Positions 24,658 through 37,900 of a DNA stretch of 64,000 nucleotides are shown here, piece by piece; positions within the stretch are counted from its first letter, which is position 1, and every line of letters starts with the position of its first letter. Source of the DNA: Camarhynchus parvulus. Its lineage: Eukaryota > Chordata > Aves > Passeriformes > Thraupidae. Made by a program: the position numbers and the translations under genes. The notes beneath the pieces are model-generated. The model saw only the letters and a list, made by a program, of their open reading frames with translations, was not told the origin of the DNA and ran no database searches. The stretch lies in the NCBI RefSeq assembly GCF_901933205.1, contig NC_044584.1, forward strand, positions 16,099,001 to 16,163,000, in the 5' to 3' direction.

Positions 24658-25119
24658 AGGAAATGATTGGCATCTGACTCCATTTAATCAGAATTCTGAA
24701 GAATTGCTCTATTAAACTGTACTATATTACATTATACTATACTATATTAAAGAGATACTATACTATAGTATATACTACAAATATATAAATATATAAATAT
24801 ATATATATATACACTATATATATATATACACTATACTAAATTACATACTAAAGAAAACTAGCGACTCTCTGCCTGACAGTCAGGGCACAGCTTTGACCCA
24901 ATTGGCCAAGGAATCAAAACAATCCTCAGCAGAATCCAATTACCAAATCCCTTCAGGTAAACAATCTTCCTAACACATTCCACACGTGCAAAAACAGCAG
25001 GAACAGAGAATAGAGATAAGAATTGTTTTCTCTTTCTCTGAGGTTCCTCGCTGTGATTCCCAGGAAATATCCTTGGGAAGTTGTGCCTGCTGCTCTCTAT
25101 GAAGAGAGCTGCAGCTACA
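24658..25119 (-). mobile_element. LTR copy related to 59,510-60,495, minus orientation
   Basis: Read on minus, it starts TGTAGCTGCAGCTCTCTTC, then shares with the plus-strand copy at 59,510 the blocks GAGAGCAGCAGGCACAACTT, AGAGAAAGAGAAAACAATTC, GGGATTTGGTAATTGGATTC, GGGTCAAAGCTGTG and GGAGTCAGATGCCAATCATT. A 7-bp stem (GCTCTCT/AGAGAGC) with a 4-nt loop lies near the start of both copies. The middle is expanded by an ATATAT tract (about 24,776-24,838). Homology to the other copy ends near 24,658, and I cannot fix the true 3' terminus or a target-site duplication. Confidence 0.75.
24776..24838 (+). repeat. AT dinucleotide-rich tract inside LTR
   Basis: ATATATAAATATATAAATAT and similar words interrupt the LTR remnant. 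The other copy has only a short TAGTATAGTA-like stretch here, so the tract expanded after insertion. Confidence 0.85.
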
Positions 25120-28100
25120 AGCGGTCACACTCAGGTTTATGCAACTCACCTGGCCAAGTGTGAACTTCGTCTGGAAGTCTGCTGAACTTCATCTCCAGGG
25201 AGCAGATCCCAGAGCTCTGAGCTTCCTCAGAAGCCCTGGATACATTCCAACTGTGGCCTGATTATCAAATATAAGATTATTGTTCAAGCACATTTTTCTC
25301 CTTTAAGTGGACACATCTGCATTCACCACATTGAACCATTGCCAATCCATCTCCTGCCTCCCTCCACAGCCTCATTAAACACACACCACAACTTTCAGTT
25401 TGCCCACCCAGAGCTTCTCTATTCCTCTCAAATGAAAGAGCAATTTTGAAGAATGCCAGAACCACTGATCTGCCTTTCTTTTGTGGGTTTTCAAATGTTC
25501 AAACACCTCTGCTTCAAAAAGGACAAAGTTTGGTGGTTTGATTATGCTGTACTACACTGCAAGAAGATAGCAACTTGAAGAAAGAACTAGAATATAAAAA
25601 GGAAGAAAAAGGGATGAAATTTGCTCATGTGGAAGGAGTATAGACTATGAAGAAAAGGCATGAAAAGCACAGAAATAACAAGATGGGCAAGAAGACACAG
25701 CAAGAGTTATACTAGAGATGAACAATACAACTTTGAATGAGTTTTCAGGGGGTAATAAATGCATTATACAATATAGGATCCTATATAAAATATAGGTTAC
25801 ATATGTATTTTAATATTAATTTATATATATATTTAAAAACTTTAAAATCCATGGAATTTGGTATTGCAACAAAATTAGGTTTGAGGTGTCTAAATTACAT
25901 TTCATGCCCAGGGTCATTCTTGCAGGTGAGATCATCATTAATCCACGGAAAGAAAAGCACTAATAGAGTAAATACATTGTTTTTCAGGTAGACAGCCACC
26001 AGAATGCCAGGGTATCTATAAATACCTGCAGGGAAATAAAGAGAGAGCAACTTCAAATGTCAGAGGTTGGAAATGAGCTTCCAAGCCTCTGCCAGCTCCA
26101 GGTGGGATCCTGTGGGGAAAGTCTTCCCCCTTAGTGCAACAGCACAGGAAAAGGGTCAGGACAACTGTCCAGGCCTGCTCTGCTCCAGAAATGGATCTTT
26201 TGTTGAGATTCACTCGTGCTCCTCCAGAGGGGGCTGCCAAAATAAGGAGTTCTTTGGTGTGGGGAGGGCACTGAGAGCTAATTCCAGGTGAGGAGCAGAG
26301 GGCTGCAGCTGCAGAAGGCCCAGAGAGCAGAACACCCCATGTTCAAACTACATACCAAGATCTCTCCATAAATTTTCACAGCAAGAGATGCAGAACATTT
26401 ATGGGAAAAACAGAAAAAATTTTAAAAATCTCTCCTGAGCCCTCCCTATCCTTTCATGCCAATCCCAACTTAATATGCAATGTATCATCAAAGCAACATT
26501 ACACTGATGGTAGAGAATTTATGAGAGATGTCCTGTGTCTTATTAAATAGGAATTGAAAGAAACAGAGTAGAACAGAGCAGCACAATAACATTGTCTTCA
26601 CTCTTCTAAAGACTGAGAAAATAGGTCTTTTTTTTTTCCTTTTTTTTAAGGGGAGAAAGAGATAATATGAATGTAAATTAAATAATGTTTCCTCCTGAAG
26701 ACCTGCTAGATCAGAAACAGATAAAGTGATAAAGTTAATTACAGACCTCTGTGCTGCATAATTCATCTTTACTATATAATTCACCTTCATGAAATGTGAA
26801 ACTCTTGTTTAGAGGAAAAAAAATCAAACAAAAACCAAAACAACACCAAAACCACATCATTCTTCTTCTTTCCTCAAAGAGATTTTTCCTGGTTTTCCTC
26901 TTAGTTGTCTGCAAAATAAAAGAAAGGTGCTCAAAGTTGCAAAGGACCTTTCTAGACTTTTTGGGAAGGATTTGGAATAGGTGGAAGTAACATCTTACAG
27001 TGTCAATGGTTGTTCAACCCTGAAAGGCTGGAGCACCTAGATTAGAAGTTACCTGGGAAAAGAGTTTATATATTAATATATTCAAAAAGAGATTATATAT
27101 TAATATAATCAGTCATAATGGTGATCTTTAATGGGAATGGTCCATGGGTAAGTCATCCACACTGGGAAAGAACTCTGAATTTTCAGTATAACTCCAGGAT
27201 CCTGATCCCTTGGATAATGCTCACTTACCCAGTAACCTCTATATCCCTCCCCAAGCTTCCATCAGAAACTAAACATACAACTTTGAAAGACACTCAGAGC
27301 TCCTAATCAAGCCTTGAAGTGACAAAATAATCCAGGACATCTCAGTTTCATTTCTAGTGACCATCCAAGTACTTCAGGCTTATGGCAAATGTTGCTAATT
27401 ATTTATTCCTGCATTTAATCTGCTCCATTGATCTGTCAGGCAGAACTGGGATGGGAAGCTTTGCATGTCTGGGAAAAGAAGGCACAAATGTTTAGCTGGG
27501 ACCTGGCTGGTTCCAGATCCATCCATGTGTTTTTACATCTAATACCAGAGCTGTTAAGGCATGCACCTCCTGAAATAAACTGCTTTTTCAACAGTGATTA
27601 ATATTATCAATGGAAATACTGCAATTAAAATATATATCAGCTTTTGCCTTCCTCTTTTCTGTGATGCCAGTCTTAGCCAAAGTGTCACACTGTCATTTGT
27701 ATCTCTTCAGGCCACTCCTGTAACCAGCCATATGTTTCTGTGCATCAAACCAGCGACTCAGAAATTATATCCCAACACCAGGAATGTTTTACAGCCAGGA
27801 TTCCTGCTTATCAGAGTACTTTAGAGGCATCACATGCTCATCAGAGCAGCGCCAAAAGAACAATAAGTACCTGCTGAGGCAGAATGGGAAGTGCCGTGTC
27901 AAATATTTAAGCACCTGCACATTATGTTCAATTTCTTTCAAAATGTAATTGCCTGGGAATTTTGAGAGAAGAGACAACTCCCCCCATCCCTGGTGCCAGA
28001 GAGGAAAGGATGTAAAACACTGACTCCTTCCCCCATAGCTGCATTGCTTCTTGTTTGACCCAGATTGTGCCTCTGAGTCCTCTCCTTGTTTCCAGTGAGC

Positions 28101-31100
28101 ACCTCAGGTCTGCCAGGATATTTCCTGCAAGTGGCTGATGGGTTTGTTCAACACTCTCACAGATGTCACAGCTGTGGAACCATGTCACTTACTGTATTTG
28201 TTTTCCAAGGCTTTCTTTTAAAATTGGCTTGTCCAGTTTCTTGCACCCTGAGATGTGTAAGCACTGTGGAAAAAAGAGCATATGGACATCCCAGAGTGAA
28301 ACCCTTACAACAGCAGCACTCCTGGGGATGGAAAGCACCTCTCAAGTGCAGGAGATTTCAAACCTGTGAATTCTCTTCAACATATACCACATTCAAACTT
28401 TACCACAGGAACTACTCAGTCATGCAGAGCAGGTGATGTTTCAAGTCTCCAGAATTGCAAATTGAATGTTAGTATTAGAATTTAATTCTATTAACTCCAG
28501 GAGGTGACAGGAACATTGAGGGGAACAGAAAGAAGGAGCTGATGTCAAATGCATGAGGAAAAATGAAGAAATGCAGGAGTAGGAACAGTTAATTCAGAGC
28601 TCAGTCAATAAGAAGGCACACAATGTGACTAAAGGAAGAAACAACAGGCAAACAAAAATTAGCATCTAAAAAGAAATTAAAGTGTCTATGTTTCTTCTCA
28701 GAGACAGCTCTGGCTCTGCTGTGGATCTCTGGCCAGCAAAGATGGAAGAGAAGGCAAAACATTTTGTTTTGGCAAAACATCCCAAATGTGACACCCAAGT
28801 TTAGGTTAGTACCTGCTGTGAGTATGTGGGATGGCCAAGAGCAGCCCCAGTCCTGCTCAGGGTGGTCCTGCAGCATTGCCAGGCTCTCCCTCTCTCCTGG
28901 GACTGACACACCCCTCCAGGCTGCTGCCCTCCTCCTCCTCTGCCAGCTTTCTGAGTGCCCAACCTGAGCCCCAGCCCTCCCTGCAGCACCCTGGAAAACC
29001 CTTCCCAGGAAAATCTGGATGCCAGTGGGATCCCTGTTTCAAGGAAATCCGTCAAAAAGGAAAATTTCAATTCCCACCCCAAAACATATGGCTCACTGCT
29101 GAACTTTGTAATGCTTCCAGATCCCATTTCAGTGAGCAGTTATGTGCACAAAGCACAATTTCAGCATGAATGGTAATGGCACAGAGAGGAGAGCAGCACC
29201 CACCTGAACATCACCTTGTTAATTTACTTCAGCATGCCCTAAACTGGAGAGTTTAGGAGTTCAAGAGTGGGCAGAAAAAAACATCCCAACAAGCAATACC
29301 CAAGGATCAATTCTCCACAGGAATCACCCTTCTAAGGGAAATCCTGCTTTCTGCAGAGCTCACACTGGGCCTGGGGTATTAGCTGGGCATCTCCATCCAT
29401 CCCCTACAAGACAGAATGGTTTAACTCAGAGCTCCCTAAAATGAACCAACAGTTCCAATTAGTTTACTTACTGATTTACCAATGTTGTATACAATAAAAA
29501 GTAGCAATTCTACCATGCTCTGATCAACATCACTTCGTGCTGAAAACAGATCAATGACATTTACTTCTTAATATCACAGAAGAATATAATAAAATGTAAT
29601 TCAAATTCTATTAAAGTTAAAACCATCAATATTTCTCTCAGGCTTTGGTATCTAATGAGAATGAAAAATTATCTCAATGCATTTGTCTTTTGCAGATGCA
29701 AAAATTTCCTCAGTAATAGGCAAAGGAAACACTATTTACAATTTGAAATTGCATTAAGTGTACCATTAAAGAGCAAATACAGAATTAATATAATTAGTAC
29801 ATATATAAGGTATTTGAGTATAAAGGCTGGTGAGCCTTATTTAAGAAGCATTTATATAAAATTTGTCCAAAATTCCAAATATTGCTTGTCCCAATAAAAA
29901 AGCAAACACCTCCCATCATCAAATCAGTGCTGTGACAGGGAATGACCTTCCCATTTATTTCACAGCAATTTATACACATATATATATAAAAAATCTGTTT
30001 GGGTAAGAGCTGCAACCACTAGAGTGAGATGCCACAAAGCCACACACAAAGCAGGATCACGTAAGGAAAGTATTTTAGTGATACCCAAAGTGTGAAGTGA
30101 CTTCATCCCCCCATGCCCATCCCTGTAACTTTGCCCACACAACTGTTCTGCTACACGGGCTTTACTGTTTCCCTTTCCAGCATCTTCACACCCTTAATGA
30201 TATTTCTCAACATATTTGCACTGCTAAAAATGCTTCATTTGGCTTTTTTCCCTGCCGTGGCTGGGGCTGTGTGTGACCTTGAGCTGAATGCCACTGTAGC
30301 AAGCTGTCTCTCACCGTGGGAGTTCTCTTTTCTCAGGTTTGAGCACAGGATCTTTGATTTGGTAAAGCAGCACTCCAGCAGCTGATGCAGCACTCAGTGA
30401 TTTTCTCCAGCCACGGAGGTTTCTGGTTTGTCCAGGTTTCAGCAGGAGCAGCAGTGCTTTACACACATACACACACTATCCTTTTAAGAAGGCACTTTTG
30501 CAAAGTGCTTTGAGAACACTGAGCCTCACAGCCCCCCAAAAAGCAGGATGCAGGCATTGCTGCAGCTCCCTGCAGTGGCAGCACCAGCAGGAATTCAATA
30601 ATGCACAGCGAAAACAATAAATCCAGCTGGAATTACAGCGACTCTCAAAGCTTAAAAAAACCCCAAAACAAACAGTAAAAAGTGGTTTTTTTGTCCCCTA
30701 CAATGCTCCTTAACACCGTGCTTGGAGAGCTCACTGGCAGCAATGACAACACCCCCGGGCCCAACAGGAGTCTCCATTTTCCACACCTAATGACAGCAGA
30801 GTGTGAGGAGATCCCAGCAGAAGTTTTCTGATCAGCTGCCTTCAAAACCCAGTGGAAATATCTACAACTCAATCTCATCCCAGTGAGGTGATCCCCCTTC
30901 CAGACCAAAGGAAATATATTAGATTAAAGAAAATGGCCAGAATTTTGCTGGACCATGTTGTACCTTTTATTTAAATGTATGACTCAAACCAAGATGAGAT
31001 CTGCTTTGTGATGGAATATGAAATAATCATGCTTCTTGCACCAGAAATGGTTAATAGGATGCCAAGTGTAACAGCAGTGTGCATACAGCTGAAATGGCAA

Positions 31101-32036
31101 ATAGTGATGGGAAAAAACATCTCATTTTGTTACACAGGGGTTATAATGCAACAGATGTCTCTAATTCCCCAAAGCACCCAGAGCAAGCTAAAAGACCCAA
31201 ATTTCTGATATTTTGTATGTTAGAAATCTCTGGGTGATGGTGCAATGGGTACTTAGCAAAAGGGGAAAAGTGTTCAAACTACAAAGGGATTTTCTGCAAG
31301 CTTCAAAAACTATACTGAGGATGAAGAAGCTTTCCAACAAATAATGAATAGAACTTTCTTGCAAGTTTTCCATCTATTTATGGCATTTTGTTTTTAAATA
31401 GGCGCTTCAAGGGATACAGGGGAGGCTTAGACAAGAAACTTGAAACCAGTCCTGGCCTCCAGAATGTGGGACACTGGCAATATAAATTGAATTATACATC
31501 ATGGCATGTACAGGAGACAAATTAATTTGCACAGGTTATCTACCTTCCAGCAGCTCCCCAGATTTTCATGGCCTGTGCAACACTTGAAAGGTTTGCTCCA
31601 GCCCATCTTCCCCCTCGTCTCCCTGCTCTGCATTATGCCAGATTATTCTGTTATATAGGTCAAACTGTCTTGCAGAAAAGACCCACATCTTTTTTTGTGA
31701 TATATAAGGCCAGAGATGTTAACTTTTTAAAGCCATAGCAACCCCATGACAATTATTTCAATTTCCCATAAAGGTCTTTAAATAGATCAGCTTAGTAAAT
31801 GATTATGGGGCATTTTCCTATTAAAAACCCTCTTTCCACAGTGAGCCAGGGCTGCTAATACCCACTTTGAGGAGCACCTGAAACCTGTGCACCATTTCCT
31901 ACAGCAGCCAAACACTCCTGGTTTTCAGCATCTGACAAATGCACAGGGAAATTCATCCGCGCACTTGTTCATTAATGACACCAAGCATTCCTTGGAGGGA
32001 CTGGATTTTAATAGGCTGCTGGACAATAGTGATATT
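25120..32036. other. Spacer, no gene seen
   Basis: The interval includes a short AT-rich stretch near 25,800-25,835, T runs near 26,628, a 16-bp AT word repeated at about 27,065 and 27,093, and a GC-richer patch at 28,840-29,050 that opens frames on both strands. None of the frames has a domain or signal I recognise, and I saw no mobile element. Confidence 0.45.
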
Positions 32037-32104
32037 TACATTTTAATGGTTTTACATACCTACATTTTAATGGTTTTACATGCCTACATTTTAATGGTTT
32101 TATA
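32037..32104 (+). repeat. 24-bp tandem repeat, about 2.8 copies
   Basis: TACATTTTAATGGTTTTACA plus TACC is repeated with one or two differences per copy. The 24-bp length keeps one frame open as an eight-residue repeat (YILMVLHT), which I take as coincidental. Confidence 0.9.
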
Positions 32105-34819
32105 TGGGAGCTGTTAAAAGGTGTTCCCCATTTTAGTGGTGTGCCCCCAGATTACACAGACACAGGTAAAGAAAAAAATGAGTTTCAGAGACTATAATTC
32201 AAATGAGGGCTTGAGAAAAAAGAGGACAGAAACAGAACAATTATTGATAATTTTAACTTTCTAATCCCCCCAATAACATAATAAACATTCCATAATCTAA
32301 CTACAAAATCCCTATTAAACAACTAAAAAAATTAGAATATGTCTGATCTTGAATCTGAGACATTAGGTTTTTTTCCATTTCATTTTCAGTTCTGAATATT
32401 CTCCTATTTGTATTAGATTTGGTGATTAATATGGATCTTATTGCTTTGTATAGTTTTTAAAAACCACACAACTTCTGATCTATTCCACCTAAGGCTCTCA
32501 TACCTTCACATGTTGCTGGAAGTTTTCTCATCAGGTGAGCTGTGAGCTCTCAATAGTTAAGGTGAAAACTCCACTGAAATAAGCCCTTCTGAAGGAGGAA
32601 AATATTGAATCTATTATTTGCACTGGAAAAACACTGTCTAGTCACCAGCTTTTCAAGAAAAATCAAAAATACAGATGCTGCCTCCTCCAATGCAGTTGGG
32701 TATGTGAGGGATACAAGTCCAAAGAGCTCTGGACTGTGCAAAGCCACCTCAGTTTTATGTAAGATATTCTAAATATATTAACTGGAGTGATATTGTCCAG
32801 GATAAACTGATGCAGACTCTGCTGGTATCACTTGCAGCACTTTGATCACGTAAACAAACATAAAAATTAGCATTGCTGGAAGAGAAGCACTGCAGAATGA
32901 ACAGTGCTGCTTTGCCCCTGATGTATTAAAGCCACAATAAGCTGAGTTGGAACAATTAAAATAATTTGTTTCCTGTTAATGATGCTATTAGATTTGGACA
33001 GATACAGAGGAGATAACAGGATCAGAAAGGAACACAGATAACCTAAACACAAAGTGATAGAGTAAATCACCACAACCACTAAATTCAAGATCTGAAACTG
33101 GTAGGCATAGAGGGGAATATAAATTATGACAATGCTAAGCAGTGAAAGCATTTGTGAGTTGATAGGGAATGCAAATTTAAATAAAAACATTTCCTGGCCT
33201 GCTCAGCCATAACAACATTCTTTTGTTTGTATTCTTTGTAATTTAGCTGCTTGACAACTTCATTCAACCTTCAGCAGCAAACACAAGTATTGATTATCTC
33301 TGAGCATCCTAATGGCTGGAGACTGGGACACAAACCATAAAAGCAGAGTTTCTGGTTACAAGTGAAATTATAGTTTGCCTACAAGATTGCACAATAAATC
33401 AGAGAACAAATCAGCCAGCATAGGGCTCTGGGGTCACTAAAGTGATGTTGACACATTACAATAATGAGAACTTGAAACACCTCATGCCCTATTGATTTTC
33501 AAGCTGAATCATTGCCACTGCAGGAGATTACAAGAGTGTGTACTGGAATCATGGTCCACGTGGGAGATGCTGATGAAAAACACCAACAACTGCACCAAAA
33601 TAGTTCTTTACCTGTATCTTTTACATCCCAATGCCCTTCTCCCTTGCCCCCTCCCCAAGGTCTCAGAGTACAATTCCATCAATGTTTAGCTGCCTAACTT
33701 CCTCACTTAAAACAACTTTTCCTTTCTATTTTCTTCTTTGCCACATTAGCTATGCAGATACATAATGCAGACTTGAAGTGACACTTTAAAACATCTCACA
33801 GAAGCTGCATATTAGAAAACCTAGGCTACAAGAAATGCTTTTTAATATTTCAAGTAGCTTTCCTGTTTTCACTCAACAGCAAATTATTCTGCGCTGTAAA
33901 AATAATTCCAATAATCACCAACTTATTTTCTCCACACAGTGGATAATACAACATGTAAACACCAAAAGCCTTGCCACCAGCTAAAGAACAAAGATGCTTC
34001 TCTTTTTTTTCTCCTCTTACTTCCACTTGGGTAGCACTGAGAACAGAAAGCTGTCAGAGGGGTGACCAGTGACACAAAATGATTATAGTCCTGTCACGAC
34101 AAAAGGAGCAGTTATAATTTGCACTGCAGCCAATTACTTCAGGAACTCATCATTTTGCTTAAGGGGAGAAAATAATCCCTCTATTATCCCTTCCAGCCAG
34201 GAGGGCTCTTGTTATGTGCAGAGGCGCAAGTAGAGAGAGGAACTATTTAACTAGAGCTCCCACGGTAAATAAACTTTGAAATTTGTGGCTTATTCTTGGC
34301 AATAAGTAATTTTTAAGCACAGCAATGGTGTTCCTAATGAAGCCTAACTGTTCATCAGCTGTCAAAGATAGACAAAAGAAAGGGCTAAGTTGGGCTAAGT
34401 GCAGGAATAGCTCTGTGAAGAACTAGGTAACCCATGGAGAAGAGAAGAAAGTTTTACCTCTTGATGCACTTCCCAGAGAAAGGGATTAGACAGTTAAATA
34501 TATCCTAAGGATTAGCTCCTGTTAGGCTCCTCAGAGATATGTTTTTAATCAGTGGCTCTGCACTTGGCATTTACTCCTTTAGGGAGGGGGGAAATTTTCA
34601 ACTTATTTCTCTTCTTCCATTTGAAATTCAGTGCCATCAGCAAGACTCCAAAGAAAGAGGGAACAGAAGGGCAAGGAATCTCAATTTATGGCAGAGCCCT
34701 ATCTTTTTAAGTTCCTCTCAATTTCTAAGGTGCTTATCCTCAACCCAGCCCTTGGAGAGCTGTGATTCCCAACCTTCCTTCAGTGTGGATTAGACAAAAA
34801 GGGGAGCTGCAGCAACAGG
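32105..34819. other. Spacer, possible conserved stretch near 34,080-34,340
   Basis: No gene is recognised. The minus-strand frame at 32,867-33,190 is hydrophobic because of AT-rich DNA. The 34,080-34,340 part is non-repetitive with TAATTTGCACTGCAGCCAAT-like words and could be a conserved noncoding element, not shown here. Confidence 0.4.
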
Positions 34820-34975
34820 CAGGTTTTTAAAGAACAGAGGTATTTGTGTTTGTGCAGATGTGTGAGGAGGCAGGATTTTAAAGAACAGAGGTATTTGTGT
34901 TTGTGCAGGTGTGTGAGGATGCACTTGTGAGCACACAAAAATATTTTGCCTTTTCAGGTGTGTGAGGATGCACTT
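34820..34975 (+). repeat. 51-bp tandem repeat, two copies plus partial third
   Basis: A 51-bp unit containing AAAGAACAGAGGTATTTGTG and TTTGTGCAGGTGTGTGAGGA starts at 34,820 and again at 34,871. A partial third copy of the GTGTGTGAGGATGCACTT end occurs at about 34,956. The period is 17 codons, so a minus-strand open frame shows a 17-residue repeat, most likely coincidental. Confidence 0.9.
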
Positions 34976-37900
34976 GCACACAACCCCCACCCCCCAGAGC
35001 ACCTGCAGTTATTTGTTCTTGCCTTCCCTCTCCTCTTTTCCCAGCAGGTACCTCAGTTTTTCTTCCTGTCCATGCCCAAGCTGCTGCTGCTCCATCTCAT
35101 ACTCAGCCTGGGAACTGCACCTGAACTGGCCCATCGTCTGCCTGATCCTCCCTGAGAGACATCCTCAAACAAATGAGAGCACATCAGCTCTGCTAAGTGC
35201 CACAAACCAGCAGCTACAGCCATAATTAATGGGGGAAAACCATCCCCAGCAGGATCTCCCGTGCAATCTGGGGGCCTGTGGGCAAGGTTCATTACCAACA
35301 CAGAAACTGCAGCACAGGACAAGCTACCTGCCAAAAAAAAACCAGGCTTCTCTAGGAGGAAAATTTCATCTCTCAAGAAAGCAATATGTTTTTGACAGCT
35401 GGAAAATAGTACTGACATGAAATCCAATGAAGGAGATGCTGGGTGTTTGCACAGAAAGAGCAAACAGCAGAGGGTCCAACAGCAAACAGGACTGGCTGCA
35501 AAGATGCTGCAGGACTTGGAAAGGGCTTGAGAGAGAGTGCACAGAGATGAGGACAGGAGGAACCCCACACTAATTACTGAGCTGCCTTGCCTCAACCCTT
35601 GCTCTCAGGACACTGTGAACTTCCACCAAGAGAAGCAAATCCCACCCAGATTATTGATATAATCTGTTAAAACTGTGCATGTTTCTCATATTTTATTGTT
35701 TCTATAGGTTTTTTTTCTATTAGAGGAAACACTATATCCAGAATTCTCCTTGTAGTTCTGTATCTTCTAGAGAATCAGTATCAGGAAATGTAACAAATCC
35801 CTAAGCTCATTTTGCTAATATCAATCTTAATTAATGGCATGGTAGAATTCATTAGACAACAATTTTCACAGCATTTGATGCTGGGCAGTGTTAGCATACA
35901 ATCATATCACCAATTTCCATTGTCCATCAAAATACAAGTCAAATAAGGGGGAATAGTCTACTGAGTAAGAAAAGCCAATTTATTAATATTAAAAATGAGC
36001 TTCAGAAATTTTTACCATGCAGGTAGCATATAAAGATATGGAAAATTAAAACAGCTACACATGTATTATTAAAATTCATATTCTGGGAGAAATACAATGG
36101 GAAAGAGACTGAATTTTGACAAAGAAACTGCCAGCACAAAAAATACTGCAATTTTGTCAGTAAGAGAAAGTCTCAGCAGCATCTTCATAATTTCTAAACC
36201 TTATTTACAACAAGTCAGGACCCCTTGGCAGAGCACTACAATCACTGGCATGTGACACCCTACCAGGAACTTTCCCTGTAATTTGCAGTAACAACACACC
36301 TGGTTCAGCTGCACAGAGTTTAGTCAGAATGAAAATTAGAATGCAAATTGTAGAAGAGGTCCAAGAGAATATCCATGGTAATGGCAGAAGATCAAACTGG
36401 CTAAAAATTCCAAGATCCTTATACAAAACCCAGAGAAATAACATTAAGACTGCTTGGTTTTTAAAGGGAATAAAAAGTAGACTCAAAATAAATACCAACA
36501 GCTGGCACAGAGAAGTAGAAAATTCAGTTCTCAGAGAAAAAGGGCATGGGAATACACAATGAAAATTAATAGAAAAGCAGAAGGATATCTCCCCTCCCAC
36601 AAATTCTACCTGTCAGATCCTTCTTTAAACACTGCAGATGTACATAATTGCAAGACGTATTGTCAAAGATGTGTTGCCAAACCTGGATACCTGAGGAAAT
36701 ACAAGGAGTGCTCAAAGGGGAACTGCATTATGAATGATGACTGAAACCTGTTGCCTTGAGGATCAAACTCATCCCTTCAACGTTCAAACCAAGGTAAAGC
36801 TGTTCCCAGTGCCTGCTCAGCCCAAAGTAAAATAGATATGAAACAAGCTCAAATCTGAGCAAGGCACTGCATTTCTCTCTCCATAGTTCTTTGTCTTCAT
36901 TTAGAGGGTAACACCGAAGGTCTTGGAGACTCTTCTTTTTGAGTGTTTTGTTAAAATTGAGGAGTTTTTATTTTTAACTACTCCCTGCTCGGTACTGAAG
37001 CAGGGCTGGGGTTTTCCTCTTTGCCACACGGTGTCAGTGTTGCCGAGTAGAAATTGGGAATTTGCATATTTATCGGGACTCAAATAAAAGCTCAGACACT
37101 TTGCTCCTTTAAGGCGATCTCGGGACAACTTCGCAGAGCTGAAGGATGCCCCAGTGCAATCAATCCCAAACTCCCAGACTGCCTAAAACATGGAAGGATG
37201 TGCCGGTTCCCAGCCAGCACAGAATGGCACAAGTGCCAACATCAGGATCCTCCTGTGGTTTGTTATCTCCAGGGCATTGTGCAACCCCACCTCTACATCT
37301 CACTGGCTTCAATTTCTGGAAGCTGATGAAGATTAATCCGTGTTATGTTTATGAATCTGGTGAAGGAAACGGATTATGAGAGCAAAATTTAAAATATTCC
37401 TCAGAAGGTGAAAGGAGCCCTGCTGTTCATCCCCACATCGCTGGGGAAGGCACCAGTTCAAGGTGGGTAATTGGCCCATGGAGCTGTGTCAGAGAACAGC
37501 ATCACAGACCTGGATGGGGCAGGGAGCTGTGCCATACCCTGCTCCCTCACCCTTCAGCACACATCTCCTTTGGAGCTATCATTTTAAAACATAAAATGTT
37601 TCCTAGAAAATTCATAGTGCTGCTAAGGCACAGTCAAATTCAATCCTTGCTCTCAGTCACCCAAACCTGGAGAGAGAATGGAGGCCTGGAAATAACAGGA
37701 TCACTGTAAAATATATCCTTTATACCTCATAACTAAAAATCCAACCATATAGATTTTTTAGAACTGGATCTTTCTTGTTGCAATACCACTGACAAAAGAT
37801 TCAAAGTAACTTTTCTTGAACACTTTTTTATGTCTCAGTCCCATTTTTCCCCCTATAATCCCTTTGTATCTCTTACTAGCCCACACTGTGTCCCACATTT

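Noticed and set aside
32867..33190. Hydrophobic minus-strand frame resembling a membrane protein
   Set aside because: Hydrophobicity follows from T-rich codons in AT-rich DNA; no conserved motif or start context.
35053..35595. Minus-strand open frame of about 180 codons
   Set aside because: Rich in Ser, Leu and Cys as expected from non-coding opposite strands; no domain and no splice signals that fit.
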